Shown piece by piece: positions 10,185 to 18,293 of a stretch of 64,000 nucleotides of DNA. Each line of letters begins with the position of its first letter. Position 1 is the first letter of the stretch. The DNA lies in contig NZ_PJBJ01000025.1 in the NCBI RefSeq assembly GCF_002836475.1, positions 1-64,000 of the forward strand. The letters are read 5' to 3'. The translations under genes were made by a program, and so were the position numbers. The notes beneath the pieces were generated by a model, which was given only the letters and a program-made list of their open reading frames with translations, was not told the origin of the DNA and ran no database searches. This DNA comes from Flavobacterium sp. ALD4 (GTDB taxonomy: Bacteria > Bacteroidota > Bacteroidia > Flavobacteriales > Flavobacteriaceae).

Positions 10185-10511
10185 CAGTACAAATAAGTTA
10201 GTGTATAATCCAGCAAAAATCATCTCTGTTGCTCGTCTTACAAGAGTGTCTAATTCCTCTATAAACGGAAGAGAGCATTTTCAACGCGGCTTACACAGTT
10301 ACAAAAAATATAAATTGCATTTTACACTTGGGTGTATTCCGCGTTGCAAACGCTACACTATGCCTTTTAAATTTAAGTAGGTATTCGATGCAATCGAGAA
10401 CTAGAGAAGTCTTGATTCTTAACTCTTATGAGGGTAAAATTAGCAGGTCCACAGATCAATTTTTTTAGTGGGATAATTTAGCTTAAATGTTTATATAGCA
10501 AAGTTATTTTG
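10185..10511. other. Intergenic stretch with a long-range inverted repeat
   Basis: I see no convincing coding frame in this ~325-base gap. It holds an inverted repeat (listed separately), and at its right edge the AAT tract that precedes the next gene. Confidence 0.5.
10282..10346. repeat. Inverted repeat CAACGCGG...CCGCGTTG
   Basis: CAACGCGG at 10282-10289 is exactly complementary to CCGCGTTG at 10339-10346. A second complementary pair (ACAC/GTGT) sits three bases inside each arm. The GC-rich arms stand out in an AT-rich gap. It could be a hairpin, a terminator remnant for the upstream gene (no T-tract), or the trace of a lost element. Confidence 0.5.
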
Positions 10512-10529
10512 AATAATAATAATAATAAT
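10512..10529 (+). repeat. (AAT)6 microsatellite just before a start codon
   Basis: Six perfect AAT units lie between the presumed ribosome-binding area and the ATG at 10536. A change in unit number would alter spacing upstream of a surface-protein gene, which is a known way to make expression phase-variable. Variation itself cannot be seen in one sequence. Confidence 0.7.
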
Positions 10530-10535
10530 CACAAA

Positions 10536-12767
10536 ATGAAAGTAAAAAAAATCTTAATAGTGGTTTTAGTGGTTTTAACATCACTTCAAGTAGGCGCACA
10601 AGCTTTAGATAAAAACGGAAGAATTTTACCTGCAATTAATACTCAAACTCAAAGTGAATTGAATTTAAAAGCTAATTTAATTTCGCCCACATTAACAGGA
10701 GTTCCATTAGCTCCAACAGCCGCTGCTGCAACGGATACAGAACAGATTGCAACCACGGCTTTTGTTACAGCAGCAGCTTCTTCTTCAAACTTTGTGGATT
10801 TAACAACAATTCAAACCGTTGCTGGAGCTAAAACTTTTAGTTCGGGCATTATAGTAGATGGGCTGTTAAATGTTGGTTTAGGTAATGGAGGTGATTATAC
10901 TAGTGCGGCTGTTGGTGCAAATACCCTAAGCGCAAATGTTAATGGTACGCGTAATACTGCTATTGGTAGCTTTGCACTGAGTAACAATACAGCTTCTGAG
11001 AATACAGCAATAGGATACTATACCCTTCGAGAAAACACAACAGGAAGTTCAAATGTGGCTGTTGGTGGTTATGCAGGAGATATTATCACAACAGGTTATC
11101 AAAATACAATTTTAGGGCGTGAAGCGGATCCAAGTTCTTTAGACGGAATCAATCAAACTGTAATTGGATATAATGCAAGAGGGGCAGGGGACAATACCGT
11201 ACAATTAGGAAATACAGCTGTAACATTAGTTAACACTAGTGGAAATCTCACAGCCAAGAGTTTAAGTACTACTTCAGATATTATCGTTAATGCGGTAACT
11301 TTAGGTTTAGGTGGCGGAAACCTTAATCGTAACCTAGCTTTAGGTATTAGTGCCTTAGCAGCCAATACTACTGGTACTTATAACACCGCTGTAGGCAGTG
11401 CAGCTTTAGGTAGTAACATTGCTGGGGCTCAAAATTCCGCTTTCGGTTATCAAGCACTTAAAAATAATTTAACTAGTCATGGGTCCGCTTTTGGATTTCA
11501 AGCACTTATGAATAATACAACAGGTCTTGGGAATACGGCGGTTGGTTATAATTCACTCAAGAGTAATACAACGGGCTTCGATAATACGGCCATTGGCCAA
11601 GAAAGTCTTTTAAATAATCTGGATGGTAAACGTAATGCAGCTCTTGGAAAATATGCTCTTAAAGATAATACAGCTAATGATAATACAGCGGTAGGTTATG
11701 CTGCGCTACAAGCAAACACTACTGGTAATGAGAACACTGCCTATGGTTCGGCTGCACTAAGTTCAAACATCAGCGGTAATTATAATACTGCAAATGGTAA
11801 GAATGCACTAAGTTCAAACAACAATGGTAATTACAATACCGCAAATGGTTACGTTGCATTAAGTTCAAACACTACAGGTAGCGCCAACACCGCAAATGGT
11901 GCGCTTGCCCTGTATAAAAATATCGATGGTATCGGTAACACCGCAAATGGTGAGGCTACATTACGTGATAACACCTCTGGTAAGTATAACACGGCAAATG
12001 GTCAGAATTCAATGATTGTAAACATTAGTGGTAATTACAATACCGCAAATGGTCAAATTGCACTATTTAAAAACACCAGTGGTAGTTACAATACCGCAGA
12101 TGGTGTGTCTGCACTACTTGATAATACAATAGGGAATAATAACGCCGCTTTCGGCTATAACGCGGGCAATTCTATTAGTGCCGGATCTGATAACACTATG
12201 CTTGGGTCAAATGCAAATACAAGTGATGGTACGATTTCAAACGCTACAGCAATTGGTAATGGAGCTATAGTTTCAACAAGCAACACCATGCAATTAGGTA
12301 ATACAGCAATTACCAATGTGAACACTAGCGGATCTATTACAGCTGCTTCTTTTATAAGTACGGATGCCTATGTAGTTGGCCAAACATATCAAGAACTAGG
12401 TGGCTGTGTAATTATGGTTTCAACTAATGGAAAACATGGTGTTGTAGTCGAAACTCAAGACTCAGTATCAGGAAATGCAAATCATTATGACGCTTCGTCA
12501 TATTTGTCGGATATAAATAATCATAGTATTGCAGGAAAAAATTTTTCAGACTGGAGGTTACCAAATATGTTTGAGGCACAAAAAATAATGACTCAGATTA
12601 CTGCTAATAAGATTACTGGTTTTTCAAATTATTATTATTGGACCAGTACCGGAACTCCTGATGCAAATAGGTATCAATACGTCATTTTAACGCCAGGGGG
12701 TGGAGGTGTAGGTGACAGGCACGTAAGTTCTGATCCTTCTAGAGTTCGCGGAGTACGGACTTTTTAA
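10536..12767 (+). CDS. Secreted YadA-head-like repeat protein with C-terminal DUF1566 domain
   Basis: The ATG at 10536 starts a clean signal peptide (KVKKILIVVLVVLTSLQVGAQ); an upstream in-frame TTG would only add an Asn-rich leader encoded by the AAT repeat. The protein has about 743 residues. After an SPTLTGVPLAPTAAA..IATTAFVTAA tail-fibre-like motif come more than 20 copies of a ~14-residue unit of the form NTA.G..AL..NT.G, like the left-handed beta-roll heads of YadA-type adhesins. A second head-like block is followed by a C-terminal ~120-residue DUF1566-type domain (GGCVIMV, DWRLPNMFEA, YYWTST, RGVRTF). A YadA membrane anchor is absent. It is probably a surface adhesin or structural filament; partner and anchoring are unknown. 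Confidence 0.75.
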   Translation: MKVKKILIVVLVVLTSLQVGAQALDKNGRILPAINTQTQSELNLKANLISPTLTGVPLAPTAAAATDTEQIATTAFVTAAASSSNFVDLTTIQTVAGAKTFSSGIIVDGLLNVGLGNGGDYTSAAVGANTLSANVNGTRNTAIGSFALSNNTASENTAIGYYTLRENTTGSSNVAVGGYAGDIITTGYQNTILGREADPSSLDGINQTVIGYNARGAGDNTVQLGNTAVTLVNTSGNLTAKSLSTTSDIIVNAVTLGLGGGNLNRNLALGISALAANTTGTYNTAVGSAALGSNIAGAQNSAFGYQALKNNLTSHGSAFGFQALMNNTTGLGNTAVGYNSLKSNTTGFDNTAIGQESLLNNLDGKRNAALGKYALKDNTANDNTAVGYAALQANTTGNENTAYGSAALSSNISGNYNTANGKNALSSNNNGNYNTANGYVALSSNTTGSANTANGALALYKNIDGIGNTANGEATLRDNTSGKYNTANGQNSMIVNISGNYNTANGQIALFKNTSGSYNTADGVSALLDNTIGNNNAAFGYNAGNSISAGSDNTMLGSNANTSDGTISNATAIGNGAIVSTSNTMQLGNTAITNVNTSGSITAASFISTDAYVVGQTYQELGGCVIMVSTNGKHGVVVETQDSVSGNANHYDASSYLSDINNHSIAGKNFSDWRLPNMFEAQKIMTQITANKITGFSNYYYWTSTGTPDANRYQYVILTPGGGGVGDRHVSSDPSRVRGVRTF

Positions 12768-12940
12768 CTATTTTGATAATACTATAAAGCAGTATGTTTT
12801 GTGTAAAAGGGAGTGGTGTTGAAAATAATTTTTGAGCAATTCCAAGCCAAGGAACGAATCAAGGAACGTCTTATTGGATTGTGAAGTAATATAGTTATCA
12901 CAACTTAATATTATCTTTAGGTGATAAGTACTACAAAAAA

Positions 12941-12964
12941 AGGTTCCACTGCAAAGTGGAACCT
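12941..12964. terminator. Bidirectional intrinsic terminator
   Basis: AGGTTCCACT pairs perfectly with AGTGGAACCT across a GCAA loop. It is flanked by A7 on the left and T7 on the right, so it can serve both the surface-protein gene (+) and the dus gene (-). Confidence 0.9.
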
Positions 12965-13000
12965 TTTTTTATTATAAGACAGATAATTTAAGTTTTAAGA

Positions 13001-13945
13001 TTACCCCGCTTTTATAATTTCTTTTACAGTTGCTTCATAGTTCCTAATACTTTTTGCCTTTTTTATGTTTTTTGCCACTTTGTGTGGATTGGAAAACATA
13101 GCAGAAAAGTATTCCCATAAATGGTGCATCTTTAATAGAATGTGAGTGGATCCTGATAAAGACTCGGAGTATCCTTCGTACAAGGTATCATGAAATGCAC
13201 TGAATAATTCCATTTTATTTTTTGGGTATTCTAAGCTGTTGCTTTTAATCATACTGGGTAAAAAAGGATCGGCTATCAAGCCTCTTCCTATCATCCAATG
13301 GTCTATGGTTGGGAAACGCTCTTGCATCTCTTTAAATTTAGCTACCGTAGTAATATCGCCATTGTAATACAATTTCAATTTGGTGTTGTCAACACATGCC
13401 TGGTACGCATCCAAATGTACGCCTCCTTTATACAATTGTTTTCCTATACGCGCATGAATGGCAACATTCTTAATTGGATACTTTTCTAAAATAGGAAAAA
13501 CATCCAGAATTTCTTCGGTAGTATCATATCCCAAACGCATTTTCATTGATACTGTAATATCCGATTCGTTGTGTACTTTATGCAAAATCTGGTTGATTTT
13601 TTCCGTATTGCTGATCAATCCTGATCCCATTCCACATTTGGTTACCATAGGATAGGGACAACCTAAATTCCAGTTTAATTCTTTATATCCTAATTCCTGT
13701 ACATACTTAGAAACAAATAAAAACTCGTCAGCATCATTAGTAATTATTTGCGGAATTACTTCAAGAGTATTATTGTTCTCTGGTAATAAATCACGCTGAT
13801 AAGAAGATTTAATAATCATTTTTCCATTCAAACGAATGTAAGGTGCATAAAACGTATCAATACCTCCAAAAATTTTATTTTGGGCATTTCTAAAACGAAA
13901 ATCAGTAAATCCTTGTAAGGGAGAGGAAAGTAAGGTGTAGCTCAT
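13001..13945 (-). CDS. tRNA-dihydrouridine synthase (Dus family)
   Basis: The enzyme reduces specific uridines of tRNA to dihydrouridine using FMN and NAD(P)H. The start at 13945 (MSYTLLSSPLQGFTD) is preferred over an upstream ATG at 13975 because family members begin with this SPLxGxTDxxFR motif and a TATATTTG element lies just upstream. About 314 residues, normal for the family. Visible motifs are NWNLGCPYPMVTKCGMGSGL with the conserved cysteine, the SMKMRLGYD strand, AIHARIG, and the phosphate-binding IGRGLIADPFL segment. The C-terminal helical domain is present. The gene has its own promoter-like element and a shared terminator. A deleted copy lies at 6190-6580. Which Dus subclass it is cannot be decided here. 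Confidence 0.9.
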   Translation of the reverse strand: MSYTLLSSPLQGFTDFRFRNAQNKIFGGIDTFYAPYIRLNGKMIIKSSYQRDLLPENNNTLEVIPQIITNDADEFLFVSKYVQELGYKELNWNLGCPYPMVTKCGMGSGLISNTEKINQILHKVHNESDITVSMKMRLGYDTTEEILDVFPILEKYPIKNVAIHARIGKQLYKGGVHLDAYQACVDNTKLKLYYNGDITTVAKFKEMQERFPTIDHWMIGRGLIADPFLPSMIKSNSLEYPKNKMELFSAFHDTLYEGYSESLSGSTHILLKMHHLWEYFSAMFSNPHKVAKNIKKAKSIRNYEATVKEIIKAG

Positions 13946-13962
13946 GTATAATTTAAAAAGTG

Positions 13963-13970
13963 CAAATATA
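13963..13970 (-). promoter_or_regulatory. Bacteroidota-type -7 element TATATTTG upstream of dus
   Basis: On the minus strand TATATTTG fits the TAnnTTTG consensus of the primary sigma factor in Bacteroidota. It lies ~18 bases upstream of the ATG at 13945. A clear -33 TTTG is not obvious. Confidence 0.5.
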
Positions 13971-14000
13971 AACAATGAAAACTATAACTGGATGAAACAA

Positions 14001-14030
14001 AAAAAAGACTTTCGAATGAAAGTCTTTTTT
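14001..14030 (-). terminator. Intrinsic terminator of the anti-sigma operon
   Basis: AAAAAAGACTTTC and GAAAGTCTTTTTT form a 13-bp perfect stem with a four-base loop, 29 bases past the stop of the minus-strand anti-sigma gene. Confidence 0.85.
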
Positions 14031-14058
14031 AGTATTTAGTAGTATTTTTTTTCGAAAA

Positions 14059-14847
14059 TTAAACCTTTCCTAAGGTATATAATTGCTCCATTGTAGGGCT
14101 TAAACTTCCCCCTGCAGGTTCCAATGTAATTCCAAAGGCTTCAGCATCTCCTGTTTTATCCACAGCAAATATTTTTGATTTATTGCTTGTAAAGTCAGAC
14201 AATAAACCAATACTTGTAGGTGTGAGTTGGGGTTGTAGTACTAAGGACCAAATTTGATACACCATTCCTTTTGGAGGCTCTGGCAATCCTGCAGCATCAA
14301 CATAAACCACTTGGGTTTCTTTGTTCCAATACACTTTTGCCGATGACTCTGGAGCTACCGCTTGTCCACCAAGTGCTACAACGGTATTTTCAGTGTCTCG
14401 TACGACTGCTAAACTAGTTTCATTTTGCGTGTTCTTTAGAGATAACTCATTTAGCTCTTTTTCAACCTTTGCTTTTTCAATTTCAGTACTTACAACCTGA
14501 TTGCTTGTTTGTTCCAATTGATTGTATTGGAAGCCAATACCAACCAATAATACAATGGCAGCTGCCCATCCGATGTATTGTGACCAGTTTCTCGTAGTCT
14601 CCATTTCTATTACTGGAGCGTGTTTTAGTTCTAATTTGGCTTTAATTTTCTCATAATTAGCCACCGAATGGAATGGTGAAAAACTAGAGGACAAGGCCAC
14701 AATCGCTTTCTCAATTGCAATAATCTCATCCTTGATTTCAGGATTTGTATTAGCCATAGTAGTAACTTCTTCATTTTCGGTTTCGCTTAGCAAACCATAA
14801 ACGTAAAGTTCTAAAATTCCGGAGTTGATGTATTCTTTTGTTTCCAT
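14059..14847 (-). CDS. Anti-sigma factor, RskA-like
   Basis: This is a 262-residue protein with a cytoplasmic N-terminal domain (1-90) whose GILELYVYGLLSETENEEV helix region is typical of anti-sigma domains. One membrane helix follows (about 91-107, YIGWAAAIVLLVGIGF), then a short coiled coil and a C-terminal periplasmic RskA domain with the signature KVYWNKETQVVYVDAAGLP...PKGMVYQIWSL. By family knowledge it holds the partner ECF sigma factor at the membrane until a signal triggers release. It overlaps the sigma gene by one base (TAATG), so the two are translationally coupled. The likely targets are the divergent DUF4331 genes, which is an inference from position. Confidence 0.9.
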   Translation of the reverse strand: METKEYINSGILELYVYGLLSETENEEVTTMANTNPEIKDEIIAIEKAIVALSSSFSPFHSVANYEKIKAKLELKHAPVIEMETTRNWSQYIGWAAAIVLLVGIGFQYNQLEQTSNQVVSTEIEKAKVEKELNELSLKNTQNETSLAVVRDTENTVVALGGQAVAPESSAKVYWNKETQVVYVDAAGLPEPPKGMVYQIWSLVLQPQLTPTSIGLLSDFTSNKSKIFAVDKTGDAEAFGITLEPAGGSLSPTMEQLYTLGKV

Positions 14848-15377
14848 TATACTTTCAAATAGGTTCTTAAATCATTAATACAATTTCGATTGTGTGTTTT
14901 TACAGTTCCTAAAGGAATTTCCAACTCTTCCGAAGCTTCTTGTTGGGTGTATCCTTTAAAGAACAATAAATCTATTATTTGTATACACTTTGGCTTGAGT
15001 TTTTTGACAAACTCATTTATTCCTATAGTATCTACTTTGTCGACCAGTTTATTGCTGTCGTCTAATAGATGTACGAAATTATCTGAGGAAAGGTTTTTTT
15101 GACTATTGTTAAAATTTTTGGATCTTAATTTATCTATGGAAGTATTTCTTGCAATATTAAGTATCCACGTGTAGAAGCGTCCTTTACTTTCATTATAAGA
15201 ATCAATGTTTTTCCAAATCTTAACAAAAACTTCTTGAAGTACATCTTCGGCTTCTTCTCGGTTGCTTACAAGAACATTAATTACTGAAAATAGACTTTTA
15301 GAATACATATCATAGATATGTGTAAAAGCTCTTTCGTCTTTCCTATATACTAGCACTAATAATTCTTCCTGAGTCAT
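14847..15377 (-). CDS. ECF-type RNA polymerase sigma factor
   Basis: This 176-residue sigma-70 family protein has region 2 (DMYSKSLFSVINVLVSNREEAEDVLQEVFVKIWKN, split over the helix that binds the -10 element and core polymerase) and region 4 (QQEASEELEIPLGTVKTHNR, the helix-turn-helix for -35 recognition). There is no region 1.1 or 3, as expected for the ECF group. It directs polymerase to a small regulon and is held by the RskA-like protein encoded next. Two copies of TAAGTTTG lie just upstream on the same strand and may belong to its promoter. Confidence 0.93.
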   Translation of the reverse strand: MTQEELLVLVYRKDERAFTHIYDMYSKSLFSVINVLVSNREEAEDVLQEVFVKIWKNIDSYNESKGRFYTWILNIARNTSIDKLRSKNFNNSQKNLSSDNFVHLLDDSNKLVDKVDTIGINEFVKKLKPKCIQIIDLLFFKGYTQQEASEELEIPLGTVKTHNRNCINDLRTYLKV

Positions 15378-15398
15378 ATTGGTTTTGATTTGTTACTA

Positions 15399-15415
15399 CA
15401 AACTTAACAAACTTA
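15399..15415 (-). promoter_or_regulatory. Tandem TAAGTTTG elements upstream of the sigma gene
   Basis: CAAACTTA occurs at 15399-15406 and 15408-15415, i.e. TAAGTTTG twice with a 9-base period on the minus strand, 22-38 bases upstream of the sigma start. Each fits TAnnTTTG. Either could be a -7 element, or the pair could be an operator. Confidence 0.4.
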
Positions 15416-15561
15416 TTTACAATTGCATAAATTAAATTGATTGTGTGTTTTATGCACAAGGTAGTTTTAAATAATTGTGTTTTTTTTAATAATTTAAAAC
15501 TATGTAAATCAGCGATTTAAAAAAAAAGTTACTTTTTTTTTAATTTTTTTAAAACCAAAAA

Positions 15562-15590
15562 GGAAACATTCTCGTAAATGACTGTATAAC
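15562..15590 (+). promoter_or_regulatory. Candidate ECF-type promoter GGAAAC-N17-TATAAC
   Basis: GGAAAC at 15562-15567 is separated by 17 bases from TATAAC at 15585-15590, 19 bases before the DUF4331 ATG. A GGAAC-like -35 is common for ECF sigma factors, and the divergent sigma gene makes it a plausible target. This is an inference from spacing only. Confidence 0.35.
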
Positions 15591-15608
15591 CTTTTAAATT
15601 ATAACAAA

Positions 15609-16259
15609 ATGAAAAAAACAAAAATGGTATTAGGTCTTTCGTTAATTGCGATTTCAGGCTTAATCTTAGTAGCAGCGGATCACGTAGATGCTCCATCAGT
15701 AACAGGTAATGCAGCGGATATTACAGATTTGTACACTTTTCAAGGACAAGAAACTAATAATTTAGTTTTTGCGGTTAACACTCAAGGGTTGTTAAGTCCT
15801 AATGCAACCGGTGCGGCAGCATTTAATGAAAATGTGATGATTGAAATTAACATTGACAATACAGGTGACAATGTGGAAGACTTAGTTATTCAGGCAATTA
15901 AAAAGGGAGATAAGATGTACTTCTTCGGACCGTACGCTCCTGGAACAACTGGAACATCCAGTACAATTAAAACAAGTGCGGCTTCAGGAAGTGTTGCTAT
16001 TTCCAAATATGGCGCAGCAGCGGTAACGTCTACTCAAAACGGAATGAAATTTTTCGCTGGACCTAGAGACGATCCATTCTTTTTTGACTTAGGCCAATTT
16101 CAAGCAATTCTTGGAGGAACAGCTACAGCATTTAAAAACCCAGGTGTGGATACTTTTGCAGGTTCAAATGTATTATCAGTTGTAGTTGAAGTTCCAAAAG
16201 CAATGTTAGGTACAGCAAGTACTTTAAATGTATGGGCAGAAACTAAGAAAAAACAATAA
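15609..16259 (+). CDS. DUF4331 protein, N-terminal half, exported
   Basis: This 216-residue protein has a signal peptide (about 1-23) directly followed by DHVDAPSVTGNAADITDLY, the hallmark start of DUF4331 proteins. It runs through the N-terminal and middle portions of the family (NVMIEINIDNTGD, FFAGPRDDPFFFDLGQF, NVLSVVVEVPKAMLG) and stops at WAETKKKQ. Usual single-chain members would continue into a GRPAINT region. That continuation is encoded by the next gene, so the family fold appears split over two polypeptides. It has no lipobox and is probably periplasmic. The biochemical role of DUF4331 is not established. It is divergent from an ECF sigma/anti-sigma pair and upstream of a TonB receptor, which suggests a link to uptake of some substrate. 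Confidence 0.85.
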   Translation: MKKTKMVLGLSLIAISGLILVAADHVDAPSVTGNAADITDLYTFQGQETNNLVFAVNTQGLLSPNATGAAAFNENVMIEINIDNTGDNVEDLVIQAIKKGDKMYFFGPYAPGTTGTSSTIKTSAASGSVAISKYGAAAVTSTQNGMKFFAGPRDDPFFFDLGQFQAILGGTATAFKNPGVDTFAGSNVLSVVVEVPKAMLGTASTLNVWAETKKKQ

Positions 16260-16336
16260 TTAATTGTTCTTTATTAAACTTTAAAATTACGAAACGACAA
16301 GTTCAAGAATTCCAACAAAAATTAAATAAAAATATC

Positions 16337-16891
16337 ATGAGTAAATCAAATAAATTCAAAATAATCGCTATTGCCGTAGTTTGCGCAATAGGTGCAGTAA
16401 GCTGTAACAATGACGACAATAACGGAGATGCAATGGTAAGTACCGACTTCTCAGGAACTTTTGTGCAACAAGACCAAATGGCAAGACCGGCTATAAACAC
16501 TGTTTTTATAGCTTCGGGACAACCTAAAGACGATTTTAATGCAGCTATACCCTCTGCAATGGGGGCGAAGTACCAACCTATTTTTCAGTCTAGACTATTG
16601 GCTTTAAATTCTGGATATACAACGAATGCTTTAGGTTTGACAGCAGCACAATTTACAGGAGTATTGGCAACTGATGTTTTAAATGTGAAAACTTCTGGAA
16701 AAACTACCTTCTTCGACGGAACAAATGTTTTAACAGGTAGAGCTTTGGCTGATGATGTAATTGACGTTGAGTTAATTTTAATCTTCGGTGGACCAACAGG
16801 AGGTTCTAATGCTGGTCTTACTTCAGATCACGTGGATGCTAATGATAAAGCGTTTACCACTTCTTTTCCTTACTTGGCAGCAGCCTGGTAA
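16337..16891 (+). CDS. DUF4331 protein, C-terminal half, lipoprotein
   Basis: This 184-residue protein has a lipoprotein signal (about 1-23, lipobox AVSC). The mature part begins with a short acidic linker and then shows the C-terminal signature of DUF4331: QDQMARPAINTVFIASG, a RALADDVIDVELILIFGG stretch, SDHVDANDKAF and a terminal FPYLAAAW. It complements the preceding protein almost exactly at the point where that one ends, 77 bases upstream. The two halves therefore probably associate outside the inner membrane. Followed by a strong terminator, so the pair may be transcribed at a higher level than the downstream TPR and receptor genes. Confidence 0.85.
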   Translation: MSKSNKFKIIAIAVVCAIGAVSCNNDDNNGDAMVSTDFSGTFVQQDQMARPAINTVFIASGQPKDDFNAAIPSAMGAKYQPIFQSRLLALNSGYTTNALGLTAAQFTGVLATDVLNVKTSGKTTFFDGTNVLTGRALADDVIDVELILIFGGPTGGSNAGLTSDHVDANDKAFTTSFPYLAAAW

Positions 16892-16907
16892 TAAATAGAC
16901 ACAAAAA

Positions 16908-16946
16908 ACAGAGCTCTTACAGAATTAGTGAGCTCTGTTTTTTTTT
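16908..16946 (+). terminator. Intrinsic terminator after the DUF4331 pair
   Basis: ACAGAGCTC at 16908-16916 pairs with GAGCTCTGT at 16930-16938, followed by nine T. Confidence 0.88.
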
Positions 16947-16987
16947 ATAACAACGAACAAAACAATAACAAACAAAAAATATAGATT

Positions 16988-18286
16988 ATGAAACCTTATA
17001 AACTTATCCCCGTCCTGGTTTTTACAATCCTTTTTATTTTCGCTTGCGACACGAATAATAAGAACCAAATTACAAATACATCCGATTATGATAAATACTT
17101 GCACGTCGATGGAAATGAATCATTAGATTTTGCAAATAAGGAAATTGATTTTTGGCAAAAAAAATACGATGCGGCTCCTAATCAAAAAAGTTATTTAGGT
17201 ATCATAGCAGCTAAGTATGCGACTCTTTTTGAATATACGGGTGACATTAAAAATCTATATAAAACAGAAGATTTACTAACCCAATCGAATGAAGCTAATA
17301 AGTATTCCAGAGTATCGACCATTCGAACATTAGGAAGGAATTATATTGCACAACATAGGTTCAAGGAGGCTTTAGTTTTAGCTAATAAAGCTTTGGCTAT
17401 TGGCGAAGGACGTAAAGAAACTCAAAAATTACTATTTGATGTCCAAATGGAATTGGGCAATTTTGCTGAGGCAGAGAGTAATTTGAATGCCCTAAAAGAC
17501 ATGAAGGATTATGATTATCTAATCCGTTTAGCAAAATGGAATGATCATAAAGGAGATTTGAAAACGGCAATTACTTTTATGGAGAAAGCCAGAGACATTG
17601 CAGAGAAGGAAGATAATAAAACACTTAAAATATGGTCTTATTCTAATCTGGGTGATTTTTATGGTCACGCAGGCAGAATTCAAGAATCATATGACAGTTA
17701 CATAAAAACATTAACAATAGATCCCAATTATTCCTATGCTTTAAAAGGAATTGCTTGGATTGTATTTTCTCATGAAAGAAATACAAAAGAAGCAAAAAGA
17801 ATTGTGGAAGCTATTGAGATTACACACAACACACCGGATTTCTTTTTGTTGAAATCTCAAATCGCCCAATTTGAAGGTGATAGAAAAGAGGCAGGTAAAA
17901 ATGAAAGTGCTTATTTCGCTATGCTTGAAAAGAATAATTACGGAGCTATGTATAACAAATACAACACTTTGATTTATGCTGATGCAAAAGAAACAGCGCC
18001 AAAAGCACTGGAAATCGCAAAAATAGAAGTGGATCACAGACCTACACCAGATTCTTATGATTTATTAGCTTGGTCTTATTTGAATATGGGGCAAAAGGAT
18101 AAAGCATTGGAAATTGCTAAAAAATATGTGGTAGGTAAATCATTTGAACCAAAGGTACAATACCACTTAGCGATGATTTATAAGTCCAATAATGAGAACC
18201 AAAAAGTAGCACCTATAAAGGAGGAATTACTTTCTAGTATGTATGAATTAGGGCCTAATTTAGAGAAAAAGGTAAATCAATTATAA
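16988..18286 (+). CDS. TPR-repeat lipoprotein
   Basis: This 432-residue protein has a lipoprotein signal peptide with lipobox IFAC at about residue 20. The remainder is alpha-helical with several tetratricopeptide repeats, recognisable in ANKALAIGEGRKETQ, SYDSYIKTLTIDPNYSYALKG and DLLAWSYLNMGQKDKALEIAKKY. TPR arrays bind partner proteins. Just 7 bases separate it from the TonB-dependent receptor, so the two are clearly one operon, and it may help the receptor or the DUF4331 proteins assemble. The substrate is unknown. The start is the ATG at 16988, fixed by the signal peptide. Confidence 0.85.
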   Translation: MKPYKLIPVLVFTILFIFACDTNNKNQITNTSDYDKYLHVDGNESLDFANKEIDFWQKKYDAAPNQKSYLGIIAAKYATLFEYTGDIKNLYKTEDLLTQSNEANKYSRVSTIRTLGRNYIAQHRFKEALVLANKALAIGEGRKETQKLLFDVQMELGNFAEAESNLNALKDMKDYDYLIRLAKWNDHKGDLKTAITFMEKARDIAEKEDNKTLKIWSYSNLGDFYGHAGRIQESYDSYIKTLTIDPNYSYALKGIAWIVFSHERNTKEAKRIVEAIEITHNTPDFFLLKSQIAQFEGDRKEAGKNESAYFAMLEKNNYGAMYNKYNTLIYADAKETAPKALEIAKIEVDHRPTPDSYDLLAWSYLNMGQKDKALEIAKKYVVGKSFEPKVQYHLAMIYKSNNENQKVAPIKEELLSSMYELGPNLEKKVNQL

Positions 18287-18293
18287 TCCCGCG

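Noticed and set aside
11760..12120. CRISPR-like spaced repeats
   Set aside because: The repeated units are codons of the YadA-head-like protein with a period of ~42-60 bases and diverged copies, not identical repeats with unique spacers.
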